A DNA stretch of 64,000 nucleotides from Armatimonadota bacterium (GCA_029553475.1 JAKPKV010000028.1:62001-126000); one strand, 5' to 3'; shown: positions 36,683-46,121, counted from the first letter of the stretch. Translations and numbers: made by a program. Notes: generated by a model not told the origin, from the sequence alone.

Positions 36683-39600
36683 ATGGATCAGCATCAACAT
36701 CCACACGGCAGCCTGATCGACAAGATCATCCATGCCGCGTTCAGTCACCAGGCGATCGTCGTGATGCTCGTGGGTCTCGCGCTGGTGTTCGGCATCACCG
36801 CCTACCAGCAGTTGCCGCGCAACGTCTACCCCGACATCACCATCCCGGTGTTCACCATTGTCACGGAAAACGAGTCCATGGCCGCCGAGGAGATCGAGAC
36901 GACCATCACCCGCCCCATGGAGGCGGCGATGAACGGTCTGCCCGGCGTGCAGCGCGTGCGCTCGCAGACGACGCAGGGGTTATCCTCCGTGGTCGTGGAG
37001 TTCGGCATCGAGACGGAGTTCTGGCGGGCGCGCCAGTTCGTCACCGAGCGCATGTCGCAGGTGACCGGGCAACTGCCGCCGGGCACCGAGCCCCCGACCC
37101 TCTCCAGCGCCACCACGCGCCTGGCCGAGGTGTATGAGTTCGCCGTCGAAGGCGATCTCCCGCCCACGGAGCTGCGCGAGCTGGCCGAGTGGCAGATCCG
37201 CTACAGCCTGATGAATGTGCCGGGCGTCGCTGAAGTGCTGAACATGGGCGGCAAGCTGCGGCAGTACCGGGTCACCCTCGATCAACACGCCTTGCGCGCC
37301 TATCATGTGACCCTCAAGGAGGTCGAAGAAGCGATCAAGGGCGGCAATGAGAACGCCTCTGGGGGCTTCATCAGCACCGGCGTCGCCGAATATACCGTGC
37401 GCGGCCTGGGACGCTACAACACTGTTGAAGATATTCAGATGACGGTGTTGACGGCGCGCAACGGCGTGCCGGTCTATTTGCGCGATGTCGCCACCATCGA
37501 AGAGAGCACCGCCATCTCGCGCGGCATCGCCAGCAAGGATGGCAAGGAAACGGTGATCGCACTGGTCATCAAGCAGCCGAACGCCGACACCGTGCAAGTG
37601 GTGAAGGGGATCGAGCGCACGATCGCCGAACTACAGGAGACCCTGCCGAAGGGCGTGAAGATCGTGCCGTACTACGATCAAACGCACCTCATCGAGCATT
37701 CCCTGTCCAGCGTGACGCGCGCCATCCTCATCGGGGCGGTGCTGGTCATCCTGGTGCTGCTGCTCTTCCTGGGGCATTTTCGCAGCACGCTGATCGTCGC
37801 CGCATCGTTGCCGTTGTCGGTGATGATCGCCGGGGTGCTCATGCGGCACCTCGGGGTCGGGTTGAATACCATGTCGCTCGGAGGCTTGGCCATCGCCGTC
37901 GGTATCATGGTGGACGCCTCCATCATCATGGTGGAAAACCTCTACCACCGCTTCCATCGCAGCCGGGGGAATCTCCACGAGCCGGATGTCAAACGCACGG
38001 TGGCCCATAAAGCGGCCATCGAGGTGGGGCGCCCCATCGCCTTCGCTACGCTCATCATCGTCGCGGTGTTCTTGCCCCTCTTCCTGATGGGCGGCATCGA
38101 AGGGCTCCTGTTCCGCCCGTTGGCCGTCACCGTGGCGGCGGCGATGCTGGTGGCGCTGGTGCTCTCGCTCACCCTCACCCCGGTGCTCGGGATGCGCTTT
38201 CTCCATCCGAAACCGCACGAGGATGCGGAGGGCGAGGTCAAATTCGTCACCTGGATCAAGCGGGGGTACGTGCCGGTGCTCGAATGGGCGCTGCAGCGCC
38301 GCTGGGTGGTGATCGGCACCGCCGTCGCGTTGCTCGTGCCTTCCGCGCTGGGCTTGCTCGCGGTGGGGCGCGATTTCATGCCGAAACTCGATGAAGGCTC
38401 GTGGGTGGTCTCCACCGTCACGCCGGCGGAAACCTCGCTGGAAGAGAATAACCGCATCACCCGGCAGATCGAGCACCTGCTGGTGGAGAACCCGAACATC
38501 GCCGAAGTGGTCCGCCGCAACGGGCGCTCGGAGCGGGCGATTGGCTGCGTGCTGCCGGTGAACTCCGGCGAGATCATCGTCAACCTGAAGCCGCGCACGG
38601 AACTCACCAAGCCCACCGCGGCGATCCTCGCCGCGGTACGCGAAGAGATCGAGCGCATCCCCGGCGTGGCGGCGGCCTTCACCCAGCCGCTTCAACTCAA
38701 GATTGACGAGAGCATGGAGGGCACCCCGGCACCCTTGCAGGTAAAACTCTTCGGACCGGACATCCAGGTGCTGGCGGAGAAGGGGGCGCAGATCAAGGAG
38801 ATCATGGAGCGCACCAGAGGCGTCGCGGACATCAACATGGATCAGGTGGCGGGCATCCCGCAGGTGCAGATTCAGATTGACCGGCAGGCGGCGGCGCGCT
38901 ACGGCGTCTCCGTCGGCGCAATCTCCGAGATGATCCACTTCGCCATCGGCGGCGAGGAGCTCACCCAGGTGTGGAAAGGGCAGCGCAGCTACGGCGTCTT
39001 CGTCCGCCTGGCCGACCACGTGCGCGGCGACCTGGACGCCCTCGGCGACCTCCTGGTGGATACCCCCTCCGGCGCGGCGGTGCCCCTGTCGCAGCTCGCG
39101 GACATCACGCTGGCGGAAGGCCCGAACGTCATCTGGCGCGAGGCGATGAACCGCCGGCTGAGCATCAACGCCAGCATCCAGGGGCGCGACCTGGGCGGCG
39201 TGGTCGCCGACATCAAGGCGGGGATGAAGGCGGTGAAACTGCCGGCTGACTACTACGTGGTCTTCGGTGGGCAGTTCCAGAATCAGCAGCGCGCCATGAA
39301 GTCGCTGGCGCTGGCCACGGTGATTGCCCTGATCATCGTCTTCATGCTGCTCTTCGCGGCGTTGAAGTCGGCATCGCAGGCGATGATCATCCTCGCCACC
39401 GTGCCCAGCGCCTTCATCGGCGGAGTGGCCTCGCTGCTCCTCACCGGGGAGAGCCTGAACGTCTCCTCGGCAGTGGGCTTCATCGCGCTCTTCGGCATTG
39501 CCGTGCAAAACAGCCTGGTGCTGCTCACGCAGACCAATGACTTCGTGGCGGAAGGCCACACGAAGGAGGAAGCCATCCGCCTGGCGAGCGTGCAGCGCCT

Positions 39601-39844
39601 GCGCCCGAAGCTGATGACCGCCCTGTGCGCCGCCCTGGGCGTGGCGCCGATTCTCGTGAGCAGCGGGGTCGGCGCGGAGATTGAAAAGCCGCTGGCCATC
39701 GTCCTCGTCGGTGGGCTGATCACCTCGACGCTGTTCACCCTGTGCGTGCTGCCGGCAGTCTATCTCGCCTGGGAGCACGCGAAAAGCCATGCCCAGCGGC
39801 ATCTCAGCCTGCTGCGCGCACGGCGCGTGAAAGAAGTGGCCTAA
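36683..39844 (+). CDS. Heavy-metal efflux RND pump (CusA/CzcA family)
   Basis: Inner-membrane proton-driven pump of 1053 residues, the usual length. AAGGAGGGG precedes the ATG. The N-terminus has HQHPH, then IIHAAFSHQAIVVMLVG, the first helix. Family marks: QQLPRNVYPDITIP, VGIMVDASIIMVENLYHRFHR in helix 4 with the proton-relay Asp and Glu, FLPLFLMGGIEGLLFRPLA, VGRDFMPKLDEGSWV and GIAVQNSLVLL. The relay Asp of divalent-type CzcA in DFG is replaced (AVG), closer to the CusA pattern for Cu(I)/Ag(I); this is an indication only. It follows its channel and adaptor in one operon. Confidence 0.9.
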   Translation: MDQHQHPHGSLIDKIIHAAFSHQAIVVMLVGLALVFGITAYQQLPRNVYPDITIPVFTIVTENESMAAEEIETTITRPMEAAMNGLPGVQRVRSQTTQGLSSVVVEFGIETEFWRARQFVTERMSQVTGQLPPGTEPPTLSSATTRLAEVYEFAVEGDLPPTELRELAEWQIRYSLMNVPGVAEVLNMGGKLRQYRVTLDQHALRAYHVTLKEVEEAIKGGNENASGGFISTGVAEYTVRGLGRYNTVEDIQMTVLTARNGVPVYLRDVATIEESTAISRGIASKDGKETVIALVIKQPNADTVQVVKGIERTIAELQETLPKGVKIVPYYDQTHLIEHSLSSVTRAILIGAVLVILVLLLFLGHFRSTLIVAASLPLSVMIAGVLMRHLGVGLNTMSLGGLAIAVGIMVDASIIMVENLYHRFHRSRGNLHEPDVKRTVAHKAAIEVGRPIAFATLIIVAVFLPLFLMGGIEGLLFRPLAVTVAAAMLVALVLSLTLTPVLGMRFLHPKPHEDAEGEVKFVTWIKRGYVPVLEWALQRRWVVIGTAVALLVPSALGLLAVGRDFMPKLDEGSWVVSTVTPAETSLEENNRITRQIEHLLVENPNIAEVVRRNGRSERAIGCVLPVNSGEIIVNLKPRTELTKPTAAILAAVREEIERIPGVAAAFTQPLQLKIDESMEGTPAPLQVKLFGPDIQVLAEKGAQIKEIMERTRGVADINMDQVAGIPQVQIQIDRQAAARYGVSVGAISEMIHFAIGGEELTQVWKGQRSYGVFVRLADHVRGDLDALGDLLVDTPSGAAVPLSQLADITLAEGPNVIWREAMNRRLSINASIQGRDLGGVVADIKAGMKAVKLPADYYVVFGGQFQNQQRAMKSLALATVIALIIVFMLLFAALKSASQAMIILATVPSAFIGGVASLLLTGESLNVSSAVGFIALFGIAVQNSLVLLTQTNDFVAEGHTKEEAIRLASVQRLRPKLMTALCAALGVAPILVSSGVGAEIEKPLAIVLVGGLITSTLFTLCVLPAVYLAWEHAKSHAQRHLSLLRARRVKEVA

Positions 39845-39858
39845 CGGTCACCTGATAG

Positions 39859-39885
39859 CCGAGCGGTATCAGTGATATCGCTCGG
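39859..39885 (+). terminator. Hairpin after the RND pump gene
   Basis: CCGAGCGGTATC pairs with GATATCGCTCGG over 12 bp (one G-T pair), with a 3-base loop. There is no T tract; it could also be an operator for the next gene. Confidence 0.38.
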
Positions 39886-39918
39886 TAGGCTCACCCATAC
39901 CGAGAATGGAGGTATACC

Positions 39919-40713
39919 ATGACGCGGAAACTCGCAACAGCACCTACCCTGATGCGCACCATCGGCGTGGCGATCACGCTGGCGGTGAGCACCCTGGTCG
40001 CTTTCGCCGCGGAGCAAGCGCCGCCGGCCTATCATGCCGAGATCTGGCCGCAACTCACCGCGCTCGCCCAACAGGCGCAGCAACACGGGGCGATCCCCAC
40101 CGACGCCAGTGGGCAGCCGATCACCGACCTGACATCTCTCGTGAGACGCTATCAGGGGCGGTATGCCTCTCCGACGGAGAGGTACCAAGTCTTTGGGCAA
40201 GGCGGTCAACTGCGCATCAAACGGGAAGGTGATCTCGCGAAACTCTTGCGCGTGCAGAACGATGGGCAGTTCGCCCCCTGGCGCTTGATGCGCGGCCGCA
40301 TTCCGGTGCAGTATGGCGAGACGAAGCAGGTGCGCTATGCCTTCATGGCGCTGGATGGGCGTGACGTGCTGGTCGTACACGAGAACGGCCGCGTGCGCTG
40401 GGCGGCGGAAAAGGTGGCGGGGTTCGAGATGTCCCAGGCATGGAAAAGACGTGCCGGCACGTATCGCATCACCGATCTTCCGCCGGATGCGCCCCTGCAC
40501 GCCGAGATCGCCATCCGCGAGGAATATGGCATGCTCTGGCTCACCGGCAGACTCACCTCCGGCGAAACAGTGATCGCACCACTGGTACCCGTAACCGAAA
40601 CGGAATGCCGGATTGGCGGACCGGGGCACTGGGCGGGAGAGGCACTGCGTGCCATCGGAGAGCATGGGCAAGAGACGCTCCGACTCGGGACGTGGGCGCT
40701 CTTGAAAAAATAA
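39919..40713 (+). CDS. Exported protein of unknown function
   Basis: A 264-residue protein; GGAGG lies before the ATG. Residues 1-31 look like a signal peptide (TIGVAITLAVSTLVAFAAE). The body, from about 75, is beta-rich: RYASPTERYQVFGQGGQLRI, TKQVRYAFMALDGRDVLVVH, AEIAIREEYGMLWLTGRL. It recalls the small barrel-like domain found after serine-hydrolase domains in some exported proteins, but no catalytic domain is present. It follows the efflux operon and may be co-regulated with it. Function unknown. Confidence 0.68.
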   Translation: MTRKLATAPTLMRTIGVAITLAVSTLVAFAAEQAPPAYHAEIWPQLTALAQQAQQHGAIPTDASGQPITDLTSLVRRYQGRYASPTERYQVFGQGGQLRIKREGDLAKLLRVQNDGQFAPWRLMRGRIPVQYGETKQVRYAFMALDGRDVLVVHENGRVRWAAEKVAGFEMSQAWKRRAGTYRITDLPPDAPLHAEIAIREEYGMLWLTGRLTSGETVIAPLVPVTETECRIGGPGHWAGEALRAIGEHGQETLRLGTWALLKK

Positions 40714-40720
40714 GCACGGG

Positions 40721-40770
40721 GAAGGACGTCTCCCGACGCTGGAGAGGCTCCGTCTCCGGAGACGTCCTTC
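40721..40770 (+). terminator. Hairpin after the unknown exported protein
   Basis: GAAGGACGTCTCC and GGAGACGTCCTTC form a perfect 13-bp stem with a 24-base loop, soon after the stop. No T tract follows. Confidence 0.48.
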
Positions 40771-40850
40771 ATGGCCCGCCACCAGCTGAATGTGCAACGG
40801 CCTCCCGCGCTTGCATGGCAGTTGCCGCATACGCCCGAAGCGCAAGCCGC

Positions 40851-40856
40851 TACAAT
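40851..40856 (+). promoter_or_regulatory. Minus-10 box directly before the ABC ATPase gene
   Basis: TACAAT ends 9 bases before ATG 40865, which has no ribosome site. This suggests a leaderless or nearly leaderless message. No good minus-35 is seen. Confidence 0.42.
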
Positions 40857-40864
40857 GGGCTGTC

Positions 40865-41563
40865 ATGGCGATCGAACCCATTCTTCGCGCGCGCGACCTG
40901 TGGAAATCCTTCGGGCAAGGCGACCTGCTGACCGAGGTGATTCGCGGCATCTCGGTCAGCTTTCAGCCGGGCGAGTTCACCGCGATTGTCGGGCCGTCGG
41001 GATCGGGGAAGAGCACGCTGCTCTACATGCTGGGCGCGCTGGAGCGCCCCACCGGCGGCTCCATCACTATCGCCGGGGAGGAGATCGCCGACCTCGGCGA
41101 TGTGGCGCTGGCGCGTTTGCGGAATCGCACGCTCGGCTTCATCTTCCAGTTCCACTTCCTGCTGGCGGAGTTTTCCGCGCGCGAGAATGTGGCGATGCCG
41201 CTGGTCATTCACGGCGGGGTGCCGATGGCGGACGCGCTGGCGCGAGCGGACGCGCTGCTGGCGCGGGTAGAATTGGGCGACAAGCTGCGCTCGCGGCCCG
41301 GCCAGCTCTCCGGCGGGCAGGCGCAGCGGGTGGCCGTCGCCCGCGCCCTCATCGCCGATCCGCGCATCGTCTTCTGCGACGAACCCACCGGCAGCCTGGA
41401 CACCCACAGCGCGGAGCAGGTCTATCGGCTCCTTCGCGACCTCAACCAGGAACGCGGCCAGACCATCATCGTCGTCACCCACGAGCGCTCGTTCGCCGAC
41501 CGTTGTGACCGCATCATCCGCCTGGTGGACGGCATGATCGAGAGCGATGTCTGGCAGAAATAG
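40865..41563 (+). CDS. ABC transporter ATP-binding protein, MacB/LolD type, orphan
   Basis: A 232-residue ATPase. Walker A is GPSGSGKST, the Q-loop is [18 protein letters not shown], the signature is [15 protein letters not shown], Walker B is [12 protein letters not shown] and the H-loop VTHERSF. The Q-loop region and length match LolD and MacB-type ATPases, which serve lipoprotein release or macrolide/peptide export. No FtsX-like permease is adjacent: the next gene is ubiD. Its partner must be encoded elsewhere. Confidence 0.85.
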   Translation: MAIEPILRARDLWKSFGQGDLLTEVIRGISVSFQPGEFTAIVGPSGSGKSTLLYMLGALERPTGGSITIAGEEIADLGDVALARLRNRTLGFIFQFHFLLAEFSARENVAMPLVIHGGVPMADALARADALLARVELGDKLRSRPGQLSGGQAQRVAVARALIADPRIVFCDEPTGSLDTHSAEQVYRLLRDLNQERGQTIIVVTHERSFADRCDRIIRLVDGMIESDVWQK

Positions 41564-41768
41564 CCCACCTTCCGCAACAGTTCAGTCCTGTCAGCATGTC
41601 GCCGATTGATGGCAAACCTAACCCCCCACCCCCCTTCCCTCGCGAGGGAAGGGGGGATGGGTGCGCAGGCCCGGTGCTCCCCTCCCCGCTCTGGGGAGGG
41701 GCGGGGGGAGAGGTGGGCGGACAGACGCCACAGCATGCGGACAGGACCGAACTGTTGCGGGAGGCGGG
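41564..41768. repeat. 205-bp palindromic element with 35-bp terminal inverted repeats
   Basis: The ends (41564-41598 and 41734-41768) match at 31 of 35 positions when inverted. Inside are a 28-base perfect palindrome of CCCCCCTTCCCTCG and its complement (41629-41656) and a 9-bp hairpin (41679-41701). The element begins directly after the stop codon of the ABC gene. It looks like a non-autonomous mobile element or folded intergenic repeat. Confidence 0.72.
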
Positions 41769-41832
41769 CGCACTGGCGTCAAATCCGCGAATCGTGTAGG
41801 ATAACCGCATCACGCGTTATCGGGAGCAGATC

Positions 41833-43275
41833 GTGGCCTTTGCCGGGTTAGCTGACTATCTACGCCAATTGGAAGCGCGCGGGGAGCTGGTGCGCGTCTC
41901 ACGGGAGCTGGATCCTTCCCTGGAAATCACTGCCATCGCCGACCGGCTGGTGAAGCGCGGCGGGCCCGCGCTATTGGTCGAGCGTCCGAAAGGCGCCGCC
42001 TTCCCCCTGGTCATCGGCCTCTACGGCACGCTGGCGCGCACCGAATGCGCCCTGGGGGCGCCGCTGGCGGAATTGACCGAGCGCATCCGCTCCTGGGTGA
42101 AGCTGGAGCCGCCGACCACCCTGGCGGGCAAGCTGATGCAGTTGCCGAAACTGGCGGAGGCCGCCGGCTGGCTGCCGAAAACCGTCACCTCCGCCCCCTG
42201 TCAGCAGGTGAGGATGCCCGCGCCCGACCTGGGCGCACTGCCGGTGATGACCTGCTGGCCGGAGGACGGCGGGCCGTTCTTCACGCTGCCGATGGTCTTC
42301 ACCCGCGATCCCGAAACGGGCCGGCGCAACTGCGGCATGTATCGCATGCAGGTCTTCGACGCCCGCACCACCGGCATGCACTGGCAGATGCACAAGACCG
42401 GCGCGCGGCACTACGCGGCGCACGAGCGGCTGGGCACGCGCATGCCCGTGTCGGTGGCGGTGGGCGGCGATCCGGCCATCACCTACGCCTCCACCGCGCC
42501 GCTGCCGGACGGCGTGGACGAGATGATCTTCGCCGGCTTCCTCCGCCGCAAGCCGGTCGAGATGGTGAAGTGCCTGACGAACGACCTGGAGGTGCCGGCG
42601 GACGCCGATTTCGTCATCGAGGGCTATGTGGACCCCGGCGAGCGCCGGCGCGAAGGCCCGTTCGGCGACCACACCGGCTACTACTCGCTGGCGGATGACT
42701 ATCCCGTCTTCCACGTCACGGCGATGACGCACCGGACAGACGCCATCTATCCTTCCACCATCGTCGGGCGGCCGCCCATGGAAGACGGCTACCTGGGCAA
42801 GGCTACCGAGCGCCTGTTCCTGCCGCTGGTGCAGATGATGCTGCCGGAGATCGTGGACCTGAACCTGCCCATCGCCGGCGTCTTCCATAACCTGGCCATC
42901 GTCGCGATCAAAAAGCAATTCCCCGGCCACGCGCGCAAGGTGATGCACGCCATCTGGGGATTGGGACAACTGTCCAACACGAAGGTGGTCATCGTGGTGG
43001 ATGAGGAAGTGAACGTGCAGGACCTGGACGAGGTGATCTGGCGCGTGGGCAACCACATTGACCCCGAGCGCGACACGCAGTTCACCCTCGGTCCGGTGGA
43101 TGTCCTCGACCATGCCAGCCGCCTGCCCGCCTACGGCTCGAAGATGGGCATTGACGCCACGAAAAAATGGCCCGGCGAAGGTTTTGCCCGCGAGTGGCCG
43201 GGGGAGATGCGCCTGACGCCGGCGGTGACGGCGCGGGCGGACGCGCTGATGCAGGAGCTGGGACTGGGAGGATAG
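41833..43275 (+). CDS. ubiD: UbiD-family decarboxylase
   Basis: Prenylated-FMN-dependent decarboxylase, 480 residues, usual length. It starts with GTG after GGGAG. Landmarks: FAGLADYLRQLEARGELVRV, CGMYRMQVFDARTTGMHWQMHKTGARH, MVKCLTNDLEVPADADFVIEGY, REGPFGDHTGYY with the active-site Glu and Asp, and MEDGYLGKATERLFLP. UbiX, which makes the cofactor, follows three bases downstream. The pair may serve ubiquinone or menaquinone synthesis, or decarboxylation of an aromatic acid. No other quinone genes are visible here. Confidence 0.93.
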   Translation: MAFAGLADYLRQLEARGELVRVSRELDPSLEITAIADRLVKRGGPALLVERPKGAAFPLVIGLYGTLARTECALGAPLAELTERIRSWVKLEPPTTLAGKLMQLPKLAEAAGWLPKTVTSAPCQQVRMPAPDLGALPVMTCWPEDGGPFFTLPMVFTRDPETGRRNCGMYRMQVFDARTTGMHWQMHKTGARHYAAHERLGTRMPVSVAVGGDPAITYASTAPLPDGVDEMIFAGFLRRKPVEMVKCLTNDLEVPADADFVIEGYVDPGERRREGPFGDHTGYYSLADDYPVFHVTAMTHRTDAIYPSTIVGRPPMEDGYLGKATERLFLPLVQMMLPEIVDLNLPIAGVFHNLAIVAIKKQFPGHARKVMHAIWGLGQLSNTKVVIVVDEEVNVQDLDEVIWRVGNHIDPERDTQFTLGPVDVLDHASRLPAYGSKMGIDATKKWPGEGFAREWPGEMRLTPAVTARADALMQELGLGG

Positions 43276-43277
43276 TC

Positions 43278-43832
43278 ATGGCAACGCCGACGATGCTGCT
43301 CGCCGTCACCGGCGCCAGCGGCGCCATTTACGCCCGGCGCCTGCTGGGGCGGCTCATCGAGCGCGAGGCCCCGGTGGGGCTGACGCTTTCCGAGCAGGGG
43401 TTTGTCGTGGCCCGCGCGGAGCTGGGGATGCAGTGCGACGACCCGGTCGAGGCGGTGCTGGGCCAGCGGGACGGCCGCGTGGTCTACTATCCGCACGACC
43501 GCTTCGACAGCCCCTTCGCCACCGGCTCGCAGCCCTGGGACGCGGTGGTCATCGTCCCCTGCTCCATGGGCACGGTCGGGCGCATCGCCGCCGGCGTCTC
43601 CAACGATCTCATCACCCGCGCGGCGGACGTGGCGCTGAAAGAGCGCCGACAACTCATCCTCGTCCCCCGCGAGACGCCGCTCAGCCTCATCCACCTGCGC
43701 AACCTGACGGCGCTGGCGGAAGCCGGCGCCGTCATCCTCCCCCCCTCCCCCGGCTTCTACGACCAGCCGCAGACGCTGCACGACCTGGTGGATTTCGTGG
43801 CCGAGCGAATTATGCGGGCGGTGGGAAAGTGA
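43278..43832 (+). CDS. ubiX: Flavin prenyltransferase UbiX
   Basis: Attaches a dimethylallyl group to FMN to make the cofactor of UbiD. It has 184 residues from ATG 43278, with GGGAGGA upstream. LLAVTGASGAIYARRLL binds FMN phosphate; VIVPCSMGTVGRIAAGVSND and LVPRETPLSLIHLRNLTALA are family marks; the C-terminus has SPGFYDQPQTLHDLVDF. It is coupled to ubiD. Confidence 0.94.
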   Translation: MATPTMLLAVTGASGAIYARRLLGRLIEREAPVGLTLSEQGFVVARAELGMQCDDPVEAVLGQRDGRVVYYPHDRFDSPFATGSQPWDAVVIVPCSMGTVGRIAAGVSNDLITRAADVALKERRQLILVPRETPLSLIHLRNLTALAEAGAVILPPSPGFYDQPQTLHDLVDFVAERIMRAVGK

Positions 43833-43874
43833 CGTCGTTCGCCCGGCCACGCCCTTTTCTCGGCCCTGCCGCGC

Positions 43875-44528
43875 CTATCGCTTGAACTGCGCCAGCTTCC
43901 GGTCATGGCCGAAGACCACCAGGATGTCGCCTTCCCGCAGTTTCGTGGCGGGGCCGGGGGCGGTGGTGATTTTCTCGCCGGATTTGACGAGGAGCACCTG
44001 CAGGCCGTGGCGGTTGGGGAGCTGGAGCTCTTCCAGCGTGTGGCCGAGCCAGCCGCGCGGGGCGGTGATTTCCTCGATGCCGAAATTGCCGGGCACGTCC
44101 ATGTAGTCGAGCATTTCCGTGGTGGTGGAGACCATGTGCGCGAGGCGCTTCCCCATATCGCGCTCCGGCTGCACGATCTGATCGGCGCCGATGCGTTCGA
44201 GGATTTTTTTCTGCTGGTCGCTGAGCGCCTTGCAGATGATGTAGCGCGCGCCCAGCTCCTTCAGGTTGAGGGTGGTGAGGACGCTCTCCTCCAGGTCGGA
44301 GCCACGGCCGACGATGCAGACATCGAAGGAGGCGATCTCCAGCGATGTCAGCGCTTCGATATTGGTGGCGTCCAGCTCCATCGCGCCGTTGAGGTGCGGC
44401 GCGGTGCGCTGGACGATGTCGGCATTGGTGTCCACCCCCACCACCTCGTGGCCGAGGTGCGCCAGCTCCAGCGCCAGGCTTTCGCCGAAGTAACCCAATC
44501 CGATGACCAGTATGCTCAACGAGGCCAT
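43875..44528 (-). CDS. ktrA: Potassium transporter regulatory subunit (KtrA/TrkA type)
   Basis: Cytoplasmic ring-forming subunit that binds nucleotides and opens the potassium channel. It has 217 residues: RCK-N (IGLGYFGESLALELA binds NAD or ATP, then VVGVDTN) and a C-terminal RCK-C part (APRGWLGHTLEELQLPNRHG). AAAGGA precedes the ATG. The length, with a single RCK unit, fits KtrA rather than the doubled TrkA. The channel gene lies 15 bases upstream on the same strand. Confidence 0.9.
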   Translation of the reverse strand: MASLSILVIGLGYFGESLALELAHLGHEVVGVDTNADIVQRTAPHLNGAMELDATNIEALTSLEIASFDVCIVGRGSDLEESVLTTLNLKELGARYIICKALSDQQKKILERIGADQIVQPERDMGKRLAHMVSTTTEMLDYMDVPGNFGIEEITAPRGWLGHTLEELQLPNRHGLQVLLVKSGEKITTAPGPATKLREGDILVVFGHDRKLAQFKR

Positions 44529-44543
44529 TGGCGTAATCCTTTC

Positions 44544-45971
44544 TTACCCCGGCATCACCATCTCCGCCGGCAGGCGGCGGAGCCGCGGCCGGCGCGGCTG
44601 CGCGTAGCTGTAGATGAAGAGCAGCGGTCCCACGCGGCCCAGCACCATGCAGGCGATGATCACCGCTTTCGAGAAGGGCGAGAGCAGCGGGGTGACGCCC
44701 ATGCTCAATCCACTCAAGCCGAAGGCGGAGACGACTTCGAACATGAGCGCGCCGTACAAGGCCAGCGTCTCCGGGCCGGGCGGCAGGCTCTGCAGGCTGA
44801 TCTGCGTGAGGCTGATGGCCATGATGGCGAGCAGCACGGCGAACAGGTAGACGCAGACCAGCGACAGCGCCAGCCGCACCATGTCGCCGGAGATGCGCCG
44901 GCCGAAGATTTCGATATCCGCGCGCCTGCGCAGCAGCGCGAGGATGGCGAGGACGATGACGGCCAGCGTGGTGGTCTTCATGCCGCCGCCGGTGCTGTCC
45001 GGCGACGCGCCCACGAGCATCAGTAAGCCGAGCATGAACACGGTGGGCGGCGCCAGCGCCGTCAGCTCCAGCGTGCTGAAGCCGGCGGAGCGCGCCGTGG
45101 CCGACAGAAAGCCGGCGGTGATGATTTTCCGGGCCGGGGTGACGTGCTCCGCGCCCAGCGTGGCGGCGTTGTGCCATTCAAAGAGCAAAAAGAAGCCGAA
45201 ACCGACGAGCAGCAGCGCGATGGTGGTCACCAGCACCAGCCGCGCGCGCAGGCTCAGCCGCCGGATGCGCCCGGTCAGCCCCAGCTCGACGAGCACGCCG
45301 AACCCCAGCCCGCCGAGGATGATGAGCAGCGCGAGGATGCCGAGGAGCCAGCCGTCATTGGCGAAGGCCGGCTGCGACAGATTCACCAGGCTGAATCCGC
45401 CGTTGCAGAAGCCGGAGACGGCGGAATAGATCCCGGCAACGGCGGCGTCGCCCGGCGAAAACTGATGGCCGAGCATGAACCGCGCGGCCAGCGCCGCGGC
45501 GCCGACGGCTTCGATGATGAGGGTGACGAGGGCGACGTACGGCACGACGCCGAGGGCGTCGCGCATGCGCATCGTCTTCCGCTCGGTCCCCAGGTTCAGG
45601 TGCTCGCGCAGCGCCACGCGCAGCCCCAGCACCATGGCGAAGAGCACGCCAAACGACATGGCGGCGATGCCGCCGAGCTGCATGAGGCCGAGGATGACCC
45701 CCTGTCCGAATGGCGACCAGCTCTGCGCCGTGGGCACCGTGGCAAGTCCGGTGAGCGTGGCGGCGGAGACGGCGGTGAAGAGGCTGTCCAGCGCTGACAC
45801 CGGACGCAGCTGCGCCGCGGGCAGCAGGAGCAGGCCGGCGCCGAGCAGGATGAGGACGAGGAAGCTGAGGATGAGCCACTGCGCGTGCGAGATGCGCCAG
45901 GGACGCCAGGCCCGCCCGGCCGGACGGCGCGGGACGGCAGGCAGCGGCGCATCAGCGTGGCGAGGATCCAT
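44544..45971 (-). CDS. ktrB: Potassium transporter membrane subunit (KtrB/TrkH type)
   Basis: Membrane ion-conducting subunit of 475 residues with about eight to ten helices. I chose ATG 45971, which has GGAG upstream. The four pore loops each carry the filter Gly: AATLTGLAT, SGFCNGGFSL, SATARSAGFST and SAFGLSGLSMG. GASPDSTGGGMKTTTLAV is also typical. The last helix MVLGRVGPLLFIYSY is conserved. It works with the downstream ktrA. Confidence 0.9.
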   Translation of the reverse strand: MDPRHADAPLPAVPRRPAGRAWRPWRISHAQWLILSFLVLILLGAGLLLLPAAQLRPVSALDSLFTAVSAATLTGLATVPTAQSWSPFGQGVILGLMQLGGIAAMSFGVLFAMVLGLRVALREHLNLGTERKTMRMRDALGVVPYVALVTLIIEAVGAAALAARFMLGHQFSPGDAAVAGIYSAVSGFCNGGFSLVNLSQPAFANDGWLLGILALLIILGGLGFGVLVELGLTGRIRRLSLRARLVLVTTIALLLVGFGFFLLFEWHNAATLGAEHVTPARKIITAGFLSATARSAGFSTLELTALAPPTVFMLGLLMLVGASPDSTGGGMKTTTLAVIVLAILALLRRRADIEIFGRRISGDMVRLALSLVCVYLFAVLLAIMAISLTQISLQSLPPGPETLALYGALMFEVVSAFGLSGLSMGVTPLLSPFSKAVIIACMVLGRVGPLLFIYSYAQPRRPRLRRLPAEMVMPG

Positions 45972-46027
45972 GCAACAACTCCGGGAGGGATTATAGCGCG
46001 ATGGCGGGGGGAGGGCAACGGCCCGCT

Positions 46028-46077
46028 GCAATTGACAATTAACAATTGAAAATTGTCAATTTGCAATTGTTAATTGC
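46028..46077. repeat. AT-rich palindromic island
   Basis: Fifty bases made mostly of CAATTG, ACAATTA and their complements, including a perfect 10-bp inverted repeat (46031-46040 and 46051-46060). It is strikingly AT-rich for this genome. Confidence 0.65.
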
Positions 46078-46084
46078 CGCTCCT

Positions 46085-46121
46085 GGGAACGCCCTCCGTG
46101 GCGTTCCCGACCAGCGGTCGG
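46085..46121. repeat. Double hairpin, REP-like
   Basis: GGGAACGCC and GGCGTTCCC form a 9-bp stem with loop CTCCGT. A second stem CCGACC/GGTCGG with a 3-base loop shares its first two bases with it. Confidence 0.55.

Noticed and set aside
39859-39885. Riboswitch or small RNA after the RND pump
   Set aside because: Only one short hairpin is visible, without a conserved aptamer; a terminator or operator is simpler.
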